NCBI GenBank assembly: GCA_030544215.1
Contig: JARZZO010000002.1
Coordinates: 80,855,150-80,919,149 of the forward strand
Origin: Zantedeschia hybrid cultivar
Taxonomy: Eukaryota > Streptophyta > Magnoliopsida > Alismatales > Araceae
Length of the DNA: 64,000 bases
Direction: 5' to 3'
This document shows, one piece after another, positions 25,601 through 37,600 of the stretch (position 1 is its first letter; each line of letters starts with the position of its first letter). The notes under the pieces were generated by a model. The model searched no databases. It was given only the letters and a program-made list of their open reading frames with translations, and was not told where the DNA came from. Both the position numbers and the translations under genes were made by a program.

Positions 25601-28600
25601 TTAGCGGTCAGCCGTTATCTGGACCTGATATTGGAGGATTCGCTGGGAACGCTTCTCCCAAACTATTTGGGAGGTGGATGGGAATTGGCGCATTGTTTCC
25701 CTTCTGTCGAGGTCATTCCGAAACTGACACCATTGATCATGAACCATGGTCCTTTGGTGAGGAGGTTTGTCCTTATACACAAATATCATATTGGTCTGCT
25801 TTCGTATGCATCTAAACTTACCTCTTGTTTCCATCTGAACAATTGGTGAAATGAATCTTATTATGGACAAAGAATACAATTATGGAGTATGAAAAAGGAG
25901 AAGAGGCATCAAAAGAAGCACCGGCAAAGAGATGTCAGAGACTCAGAATATCAATTCCATAATGAAAATAAGAGAAGCTTCTTCTCATCATCATCATTTT
26001 TGACATTCATCATTGTGAAGTTTTATCTCATTCTGGGTTAAGCTTGTGCCTTGGGCTGGTCAAATCGTGAGGCATTCTTTTTCCCTTCTCTTTTTGAGGC
26101 GACTAAGTCACAATTCATTAAATAAAAGAAATTACGTTTATTTATGACTAAAAATCTTAATTCATTAAAGATATGAAATTACATATATTTGGGCAATGGC
26201 CAGCCCTATGTACATTTCCACACCCAATAAACACCAATTCCTCTCAGGCAAGATTGTCCACAACCTTCAACGATGCTGGAAGCAAAGTAGACCATACTTC
26301 TTTTTGGGCTTAACTGGCCATGCAATTTTCCACCTTTTCATTAAGTCCAGATGCTGTCATAAGTTTACCAGTGATAACCAATCATGTTGAATGTTTTTCA
26401 TGTCATGTTAGAGATCATCTCTCATATTAAGAAGGTGCCTTGGGGTTTTGAAGCAGTCTGGGACGTTTTCCCACGGTGCTTGAGTTTTATACTCTTTACC
26501 TTCCCCCTATTATTTTACAATAACTTGCTTTGCTTGTTGTTCCAGCTAGGATCCCATTTCTAGTGCTGCTGAGTCTTCTTATTATGAACTTTAACATCAG
26601 TTCATCTTTATAGTGTGAAGATGTATGCCGGTTAGCATTGCTGAGACGCTACAGACTTATTCCACACCTTTACACTTTATTCTATATGGCTCACACAAGG
26701 GGTACTCCTGTTGTTGCACCTACTTTTTTTGCCGGTATGCCTGATGACTGTGTTTTCTTTTGACTTTTAGCAATTCCACTCTCATAAGATGATGTGTGAT
26801 TTATATGCTCATGCAGATACAAAAGATCCACGCTTGAGATCTGTGGAAAACTCTTTCTTGATGGGTCCACTTTTAGTATGCGCAAGGTACTGCAGAAAAA
26901 TATCATTTTACTTCTGCAACACCCCAAAAAGTAATTACATCAAGATATACCATATATTGAGTGCTGCATAAACAACTACATCAGGGTCAGTAAATCAGAT
27001 GGGTCCACCTCAACTTTGCAAGACATGACTTATACAGCTCTTAATTCTTCCAAATGTGGGTTGAAAATTGGAGTTTGTACAAAAGATCTAAACTAGAGTT
27101 TTCATTTGTTTAGCATGAGAATGCATTCCGCATTGTTCAAATGCTTTAAAGTTCATGGGCCCATATTATTAGAGTGGCTCTGAGTTATTTACATCCTGGT
27201 TGCGGGCTTGCGGCAAATAGGAATTTGCATATCTAAAATAAACAACAACTCTTATTTCATTTTTGGAAGGGTTAATGCAAGGATTGTGGAACTGGATCAG
27301 GTCCTGGGACTGGCTGGATTCATTCCATTCCAGATTGGGATCAGCTCAAGTTTGGTTTGGGATCTTGGCTGATTTCAGACCCATTCCAGTAGAAGAAAGC
27401 TAAACAGTTTTTCCTTTTTCCTTTTCCCTAATGAAAACAGGGATCAGATCTCCTCCATTGAAATTGTAACAACGTTGGCCAATCCTGATCTGAATCAGCC
27501 AATCCAGGTCAGGATTGGCTTATCCTTCGAGACACGTTTTAATTGCAGTTTAGGTGAAGATTTGGTCCCCCTCCTACCCCATCTGCAGCAATTGTGGCAA
27601 TCCATGCTGCTGCTGCGTTGTCCTTGACTTGAATGTTTCGCAGAGGCTTGGAGTGAGCACAAGTTGGGGGAGGAACACAAAGGTTTAGGGGGACTGAATG
27701 ATTCCGGTTATTTCTGTTACACTTACTATTGCTGCTCCCTCGGAGAGGAAAGCTCCTCTCTCTGTCGCTGAATTATCAATGCTTGATGCATCTTTGCCAC
27801 CTTTCACTGTGGTTTCTTCTGCTGTTAATAATGCTCGCTGAAGCCTCAATTTCTAGATGGAGAAATAAACAGTGTAGTAAACATTTGTAGTAAACAGTGT
27901 AGTAAACATTTGTTTTATATCTGCACCAAACAGAGTGAATTAATGTAACTGGCATCCGAGGGTCTATACTTGTCTTAGCTACCATAAAATACTTATGCTT
28001 CACTTACGGTCTAAGTCTAACTGAAGCCATAGGAGCTGTGGAAATTCCTATAGTGCTTATCAAGATATGCTCATATTTGCTTTCTTGTCAGCACTGTACC
28101 GGACAAAGGAGCAGATGAGTTGCCATTCGTGCTGCCAAGAGGCATTTGGTTGCATTTTGACTTTGGCGATGCACATCCTGTAAGGAACATTAGTTGCACT
28201 TTTATTTGTCTAAACGTTATCATCAGATCGATATTTATTTATTTGATCCTGCATCCAGGATTTGCCAAATCTATATTTACAAGGAGGGTCAATAATTCCC
28301 ATGGGCCCCCCTGTTCAACATGTTGGCGAGACAAATCCAACTGATGAACTGTTTCTAGCTGTTGCTTTAGATGAAAATGGTATATTCCCTTTACAATACT
28401 TGACTTATCCTTTTCGATCATGATTTATTTTGCTTACTTGGTAATTGTTGTGAAAGTTTTTTACTAATGACGAAGCTGCTATTATTAGTACAATTTTATT
28501 CCTGTGGATCACAACATTGCATTATTGACCTCTGATATTTACAAGGAGTTTCCATTTCTCAAATTTCTATCAGATGGTAAATTCCCCCCATACCTAGCCT

Positions 28601-31600
28601 ACCTTAGGAAGCACAGAATGCCTAATCAAACCCACCCAATATTTAGTGAATGGTGACTGGGGTCAAGTGTGTTGGATCACGATCCCAGGGGAGCCTTTTG
28701 GATCTTCTCATGAACTCTCCCAATATGTACCCTTTTGCTAAATATTTGGATATATGCCATGAGATTCACCCTTTGATATGTGGTTATAGTCGCCTAGTCT
28801 TCATTGATATAAAAGCTGTTCTTTTGCTTCTGTTTCATGTCAATGTTCTCAGCCCATCTTGTGCCATGGACATCTTGAATCTCAGAACTTTGAGTCTCCC
28901 AGTTTTGACATGTAAAACGTGAGAGACTTTTTCCGTTATCAGATTCCATAATTCCAAACATAATTAACAGAGAACTAATTTGAAACCATGCACACAAATT
29001 AATAACCAAGATTTATGGGATAAGGCTTCATGATCATGATAAGACTTCAACAATGTAAAAAATTATAATGGGGGACAGATATTAATTTGTTTGCATTGTT
29101 CATTTTTGAAGTAATTTGAAAATTCTAGTTACAGTTTAGGCTAACCTAGAAGAGATCATAGCCTTAATTCTTCTATGATTTGTAACATATCTAAGATCAT
29201 GAAAAGTTGTTCATTTCTTCTGCACTGACCATTTAACTGCAGGCAGTGCTAATAATTCAGACGAAGCCTTTCAATAGCATGCCACCTAAAAAGATGCCAG
29301 AAACTGGTAACGTAAAATACAACACATGATACTGAAGTAATGGTTATTCATGTCCCTGTTTTCAGTGACACATTTAATACACAAGTTGATGATCCTCATT
29401 TCATCCTTGTGCCATTTTCTCATCAACACATGAATTTATTTAAGATCAATGCTTAAATCTTTAATTGATACGCCAAGATGGCAATTATACATGCCAAACA
29501 TAGTTTTGAACCAAGTGTAATATGTTCTGAAAGAAAAGGACCATAACATTATTAGAATCAAAGCCCTGTACTGTCTCATTGTATATTATGAGCTATGATT
29601 TGGGGGACATTGACACGGGTCAAGTGTTGACACGGACACATGTGTCGGACACGGCAAATTATTAAAAATAGGACACAAGGACACAGAAATATTATTTATT
29701 AAATATTTTTTAGTTTCCACTCTCTCTAATCTACTTAGTTCGGGAAAAACTTCTTATAACCTTTATATTTAGAAAAATTTCTTACAATCTTACTTTTATT
29801 AAAAAAAACTCTTTTTTTGAGGAGTTTCCCAAAATATTTCAAGTACTTAGGAACCTTTTTCGAATTTTTGAGGGTGCTTTCCAAATAAAAGTGATGTTAT
29901 GGAAAGTTTTTACTAAATATAGACATTATATGGAGTTTTTTCTAAATAAAGTAGATTAGAGAGACTAAAACCTAAAAAGACCCTTCTATAATAAGCCATC
30001 CAAAGTTTGGAAGAATTTTAAGGTGTAAATATAAACATAATATATGTAAAAATTTCTAATAAGAATTTGTTACAAAAGGATCTAAACATAAATTAAACAA
30101 TCTAATAACTGCGGCCCAACCCAACCTTTAACTGATCACGCTTCACAAGTTCACATGAGGAGAAACGGACATTCCTTGCAGTGGAAGAGAGAAAAGCGGA
30201 GGGATGGGATCACGCGGAATGGCTGCAGTTCCACTTTTCGTGTGTTGACACGCATGTCTGTGTTGACTCGTGTCGACACGGTTTCGGGGATGATTTTGGC
30301 GTTCCCCCCCGATCAGAGATTATGAGCCAACAGATTCTATTGATCTGTCATTAGAAAGTAGTAAGGTAAATTACAAGCTTGATTCTTTTGGTTTTGCAGG
30401 ATTATGCACTAGGTACATTACTACGGTGAATCATGCTCAATTTGGGTATTGTTAACTCTGTTAAGGTTAATTCCATAGTCGCAAGAAATTTTGTTGAAGA
30501 TTATAATTTGTTTGAAATGCCATTGCTTTTTATTATTATTATTTTTGGTGAAAGCCATTAATCCTGTATCTGGTATTCACTCCATGGGTCTCTGCCTTTA
30601 ACTTGAATTCTGGGATGGCAGTTTAGTTTAGTATAAAAGTGTTGGTGAAAGCCGTTTAGTCTCATATCAAGTATTCCCAAATCTCTCCATTAGTTCTGGC
30701 CTTTTCTACCCAGTAACTTCAGTTTTGCCAAAGAAACCGTACGAGAGGCTTGCTAAAACAATGGCATTGATTGCAATGTGGTGCCTAAATGGTTGACTAG
30801 AGTATAATAGAAAACCTAGCTTTCGCACAGAAATTAGATCAGAAAGTTTAGTTATATCATGAATAGCTAGTCTAAATGTCATTTAATTCATGTGAGCCGT
30901 ACATGCTTGATCTACCTAGACACTCTTGTTCTCAATGGAATTATTTTCATGCAAAGGATTAACTTGAAAAAAAATAATTATTCAAGTTTTCCCCCTCAAA
31001 GTTGCATTAGCTTCATTTCTTTGTGTGCCAGCATCCTCTCAAAAATTTCGTTTGTCAGAATTCTTCCATTTTCATTCACTATTGCTATTATGTTATGTTC
31101 CTTCTCCCTTTACTTTTACCGTTTCTGCTTTTAACATCTGTTGTGTCTCATATGATAGAGCTTTGTCCTCTTCAATGTCTATAGAGAACCTTCTCCTTTA
31201 CATGGTATCAAAGCCTTAGGCTCTTCACTCTTCTTTCCTCCTTCCCAAGTTGTCCGACTTCCCCTCCCTTTGCATAGAATAAGATGGATTTTGGTTACTG
31301 CACCTGGCTCTTCCCAGTCTCCAGCCCTGCACGCTCCAGCCATGCCTGGCCTAGCATGCCCATCTTGCACCTGTGCAGACCAGTCTCCAGCCCTAGGTGG
31401 GCCAGATGCACTATCCCCTGTGCCTCTTGACTGCGCCCAAGGCGAACACCCGCATACAACTGGGCCCATGGCCTCTGCTGCAAGGGTGAGAGGCACTGTC
31501 CCCCATCTGCTCACGCTGACTGCCTCTCGTGCTTCCCTACTGCTCACCCTCCCTCCTTTCCAACCCCGTACATGTTGGCACCTCCCTGCTCACTGGGCAT

Positions 31601-34600
31601 TGCACCTCCATCCCCAGGCCCCCTTCCCACATGCATAGGTCCCTGCATGCCTTCTCCCTTTCCCTCTGTCCCCATGTCCTTCCCCTCTGCAACCGTGCTT
31701 AAGGGGATCCGCATTGTGCTTGGCCCTTTGTGTTCTCCCCCTCTGCACGGCTGCACCTTCATTCCATGAAGACGTGTCCTCGGACACCCACCCTCCTCCC
31801 ATGGTTCCTCTGCAGCGGATCATGTGTCTCCTTCCCTACATGGCTCCAGTGCATACCTCCTAGCACTCCCCACATGAGGCTCACTGCCTTTCTCCTCTTC
31901 ATGGACCATGGTCCACATAAGCTTGTGCCTCCTTGAGCAGCTGTTGAACCAAACTATTTTTTTTCAATACATACGCAGTAGGTTGTTTTAAATCTATGCA
32001 TATGCATGTTTGCATGCAAAAAGAGAAGAATTTATATGCAACTAGGGTTAGAAACCTAGTTCCATGCATGAAAAATCTGCAACATGCATGCAAAATACAT
32101 AAACATGCATGTGTAGTGTACAAGAAAGGAAAAAAAAGGGCAGGGATACCTTGATAACCTGCAAGTTCAGCAAGAAACAGCCACCAACGGTGCAAACCTG
32201 CACCAATCTTCAAGAAGAACAGCAATGCAACAAAACCTGCAGCAGGGGCCAGCAACCAGCAGCAAAATTTGCAGCAACAAGGAGAGAGCCGGCCACTAGG
32301 GAAGAACCGCACGCACGGAGAAGGAAGGAGCCGGCCCTAGGCCTCCTTTTGCTGGTCCTCCTTTTAAGGAAAGAGAGAGAAAAGGGGGGTAGAGATCAAG
32401 GAGGGAAGGGATAAAAACAAAAAAAAGAAGGGGGAGAGATGGAGATTAAAAAAAAAAGAAAGGGGGGAAGGAGAGACCGACTGGTCTCCCCTGTGGGACC
32501 GGCCGGTCACCTTCCTTTCCCCGCCTCTCTCTCTCTCTCACCCGCATGCTTCCCCCCCCCCCCCCCCCCCCCCCCAGGTGGCGCCGGTGGGGGGGGGGCA
32601 CCGGCAGCCGGCCCCTATGCCCCCCTGGCCGGCCTCCAGGCTTATAAAAGGAGGCCCAAGCCTCCAATGAAAAGGACCCCAGAGAAGCCCAGTTTTCCAG
32701 GCTAAAAAAAAGAAGAAAAAATGCAATTTTTTTTCAAGGCTTGTATTGTAAAAAAATTTTCGGGAGAATTTTAGAATAAAATTGTTTATGTTCTTCATGT
32801 GATTTGCATAATTAAAGTGGTTCTTCCATACCGTTTGGTTGGCCATTTATTAATCAATTAAAACTCAGAAAATCATTTAAGTGGTTCTTCCATACTGTTT
32901 GGTTGGCCATTTATTTATTAACCAATTAAAAATCAGAAAATCATTTAAGTGGTTCTTCCATATTGTTTGCTTGGCCATTTACTAATTAACCAATTAAAAA
33001 TCAGAAAATGATTAAAGTGGTTCTTCCATATAGTTTGGTTGGCCATTTATTAATCAACCAATTAAAAATCAGAAAAATAATTAAAGTGGTTCTTCCATAT
33101 CGTTTGGTTGGCCATTTATTAATCAATTAAAAATAAAAAAAATCATTTAAGTGGTTCTTCCATACAGTTTGGTCGGCCATTTACTAATTAACCAATCAAA
33201 AAATGATTAAAGTGGTTCTTCCATACCATTTGGTTGGCCATTTATTAATTAATCAATTAAAAATCAGAAAATGATTTAATTGGTTCTTCCATACCATTTG
33301 GTTGGCCATTTATTAATTAATCAATTAAAAATCAGAAAATAATTTAATTGGTTCTTCCATACCATTTGGTTGGCCATTTATTAATTAATCAATTAAAAAT
33401 AAAATAATTTAATTGGTTCTTCCATATCATTTGGTTGGCCATTTGTTAATTAATCAATTGAAAATCAGAAAATAATTTAATTGGTTCTTCCATACAGTTT
33501 GGTTGGTCATTAATCAATTTAAAATATAAATAAAACATAAAAATTTGGTTCATCCTCATCGATGGGATGACCAAAATTCCAAATAAAAAAAATTAGTTTA
33601 TTTTTAATAAAATAACCATAAGATCATATGGTTCTCTCTTATCGGTAGAGCGGCCATATAATCTAAGGATTATTTTATTAAAAATGAGCTACATTAAATA
33701 ATGTTTTATAAGATTAATAAAAATTGGTTCATCCTCATCGATGAGGTAACTAAAGTGTTTAAATAAAAATAAAAATAAAAGAGGTTCATTCATGCTGGTT
33801 GAATGGCCTAAGTTTAATGGTTCTCTCCTATTGTTGGATTGCCCACTTGGTTAATGGTTCATTCTTATCGGTAGAGCGACCAAATGTTATAATTATTAGT
33901 TCATCCCTATCGATAGGATAATCAATGACTTTTATAGTTCGGTCCTATTGATGGGCATGCTACGAAGTCATGGTTAACCTATTAATAGAAGAACCAATAA
34001 GAATAATTCTTTGTTCACTTTATATCAATAGGGTAACCATCAACTAAATTGGTTCCTTCCCACTGGTGGATTAACCCTTAAACTCTAGTTCATTTATACT
34101 GGTTGAATGGCCTAAAAAAAAGGAAAATGGTGGCCCTCATGCCCCACTGCTTAAGGACATCTCTCAAATAGTCTGTGTCTTTTCAAAAGAATTCAAAGAT
34201 CCTTTAAGTATCCTTTAAAAGATACCTCATGATTTTTTTTAATAAGGGAACAAAAAAATAACTTGCATGTTCGCATCCAACTTTGCTTGATTCTTGTTTT
34301 CATTCTAAGTCTTATTAGATGGTTAATCAAAGATTACCAATCATTGATTGGTGTAATTAACACTGATCAAGGTCAGTGGAGAGAGGTCAAGAACACGGAT
34401 CCATGATCGATCCAAAAGTAATTTAGACTTTGAGGATTAATCCTGAAAGTCTACTGTTTGCGCGAAGATTTTTCTAACCTTCGTCGGGACCTGACCTAGA
34501 CGCATCTCTCCTATGTCGGATTATTCGGAAATCCATTTTTTTGTTTATCTAGAGGATTTATAGGTCGGTTTTATATTTTATCGGACTATGAGAGCTTGGG

Positions 34601-37600
34601 ATTAGCCCTCAGGAAATCCGGGACTTCGAATCAAGCGAAGATTCGAGTATATGACCTCTCTCCACTGACCTCGGTCAGTGTTAATTACGCTGAGCGACTG
34701 CTCGGCAACCCTTGATTAACCGTCCGTATGATGCCCTTAATCATGCAAAACTACTACTATAGGCAGCGCATGCATATGAAGATATATTTTAAGTTAAACT
34801 CTTGGCCTCACCCAAGTTTAAGATGTGTTTATATGATTTTGGATTGATTCCAAGCTATCTGGATTAATTCCAAGTATATTGGATTGACTCCAAGTATTCT
34901 GGATTGATTCCAAGTATTTTAAACCCATAGGGGTATTTTTGTAATTATGCCAAGTTGGAGGGTATAGGGAGATTATGGATATTTAAGTGTATGAAATGAG
35001 TTTTAATGATTTAGGAAGGTTTTAAAACCTTAGGAGGTATTTTAGAGTTATTTCAAGTGTGTTTGGATTGTAAGGGTATTTTGGTAATTTTACCTAAATT
35101 GGATTTTAAGACTTAAAGTCTATTTTTATATTTTTTCTGAGATTTTTATTTATTTTTATCATATTGAGGGTATTTTGGTAATTTTACCCATCTTATTAAG
35201 GTTTGGAGGGTATTTTGGACATATGAGAGATTTTGATATTTTTAAGAATTTTCTGTGATTTTTACAGATTTTTAATATGTATGAGGGTATTTTTGTAATT
35301 TGTATTAAGCTCTAGGGGCATTTTAGTCATTTCAGATTTTTATATATTTTCAGATTTGGTTCTCTGTTTTTTACTGGTTTTTACTGAATTTTACTGATTT
35401 TTTTATTAATTTTACTGATTTTCATTAATTAATTAGGTATATGAAGGATATTTAAGTTATATTTTGGATTTATGTAATTTCCAGATTTTGTTTTCTGATT
35501 TTTACTGAGTATTACTGATTTTCACAGAATTTTTCTGATTTTTATATTGATTTTAGATGATTTTCGCAGATTTTATTAATTAATTAAGTGTGTAAAGTAT
35601 TTAAGTCATTTTTAACTTAAGTATATTATTTTATGTCTCAATGTTTCATTATTAAGTTTTAATTATGAGTGTAAGATTAGTTATGTATGGGATGAGGCCA
35701 ATGATATTTTAGAATATTTAATTATACGTTTTATGTATTTTAATTAGTTATAAAACTAATTATTTTGCATATGAAAATATAGTAACATAGTGTTACTTAA
35801 ATAATAGATTCATGAACATACATGCACACACATATGCTCAAAGAACAACATGGGCATTTCATTCATCATTTCGGCATAATCCCGTCTTATAGGACGGTGA
35901 TTTTACAACATAAATTTGGCAGAGCTTCCCCTTAGGAATAAACCTTAGGAAGAGAGCCCTCCAAGAAAATATCGCCTCCAAATCGCAGCAAACCCGGGCA
36001 AGAGCACCGGATTTGGTCTTCAAACTGGCAGAGTTTCCCCTAGGAATTTTTGGGCCAAATGGGCATGGCATTCTTCTTACCCCTTGGGGGGTATTTATAG
36101 GCCATAGGGGCCTCAACCGGTGGGGCTATCCACCGGAATGGTTGAGGTGGGGGGTACCCACCGGTTGGAGTCTCTTTCCTCCCCATTTTTTATTTTTTTA
36201 TTCCTCATTGGCCAATAGATGGCAAGAGAGGGTGAGAGAGAGCAAACAAAAGAGGGAGAAATGGGGGGAAAAGGTGGGCACCCCCACCGGTTCCAGCCGG
36301 TTCCAGCCGGTGGGGGGAGTGGCCACCGGCCATGGACCCCCCCCACCGGTTGGGAACCGGTGGGGGGGTCTCCCCACCGGTTTTGGGGGGAGTGGCCACC
36401 GGCCATGGACCCCCCCCACCGGTTCCCAACCGGTGGGGGGGTCTCCCCACCGGTTTCCCAAAACCGGTGGGGGGTGTTCCCCTCCCCCACTTGCTTCCTT
36501 TTTCTGCTTTTTGGGGGCTCTTTAATGCCCTGGTTTCAGATTTGGGGGGGTTTGGCCAATGTGAAAAGGGTTTAAACCCCTTAAATTCAGTTTTAGCTCC
36601 ATGTGAAAGGGGTTTGGGATGGGGTTAAGAGGGTTTCCACATGGGATTCTTAACCCATGTGAATGGGGTTAAGATCCCCCATTTAAACCTCCCATTAAAC
36701 CCCCCCCATTTCTGGATTTAAAAAATCTGAAGAGAGAGTGGAGGGAGATCCTCCTCCCCCCCACCGGTTCCCCCCTTGGAACCGGTGGGGGGTCCCCAAC
36801 CGGTGGGGGGGAGCTTTTCCCCCTCCCTTTTGCTTCTTCTTTTTTTTTTCAAAAAAGTGGTTTCAACAAATGCCCCCCACGGGACATGTGCCGGAGGTGA
36901 GGACGACGGTGCATGCCCCGTGCCCTATTCGGCTACAAGAATCATCATTTTGCATGCTTGAGGAATTCTCAAATGCGGCATGTCGGTATTGTCTTGATGA
37001 ATTCCCGTTTCTCGCCTCATGTATTTACAGCTATTGGGGGAAGTCAACCGCTGTCTCATATATGCCAGGCGATACATTGCTTTGGCTTGTTGTGCATATG
37101 CCCCATCTGAGCTTATCTGGGTTTTGATGACGCTCAATTTTGGTACTTAGACACCTCAAACTATGTCCAGGAAGTCCTGTTTTCATAACTTTTCGACTTT
37201 CCGAATATATTTGAAAGCATCTACCCCTCTGATTATGGGAATCCTCTTGGCCTTCACGACTTGGAGGTTCTGCGAGAGTTGATGCCGGTTGAATCTTTCG
37301 ACGTTTACTTGGATTCTAGGAGATCTCTTGGCCTTCACGACATGGAGACTCCTTAAGAACACACATGCGAGTCATTTAATTCTTCCGGCATTTGCTCTGT
37401 CTTGGGGTATCAGTACCTTATATTGGCATTTCCAGGAGCTCCGCACGAAGCGTTCTGGACTGGCCTAATATCTGGTTCATAGCAATTTGACTTTGTCCTA
37501 TGACTTTATTAGGACTTGGTCAATTTTTTGCTTTTCGAGACTTTTATTGCAGCCCTCTGGCGCTGATCTTATCTCTCTATCTTCTTGTAGCTTGCTGTCT

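Larger units (their letters stand above)
31942..34454 (+). mobile_element. Left part of long LTR 'D', + orientation
   Basis: It starts TGTTGAACC, like the reverse complement of the 3' ends of LTRs A/B (TGTTGAAACC) and C (TGTTGACCC). It has TATAAAAG at 32644-32651 downstream of a G/C-rich promoter-like tract. Near 34365 it carries AGGTCAGTGGAGAGAGGTCA, the reverse complement of a block conserved in A, B and C. It is cut by the gag-only element at 34454 and resumes at 49086. Confidence 0.7.

Noticed and set aside
31270..31640. 122-codon frames on both strands
   Set aside because: C/T-rich leader of the short-LTR element; mirror frames on both strands are a composition effect.
36013..36628. Several open frames of 80-170 codons in the LTRs
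   Set aside because: They overlap in many frames over G/C-rich hairpin repeats, lie in U3 of the LTR, and are repeated in LTR B.
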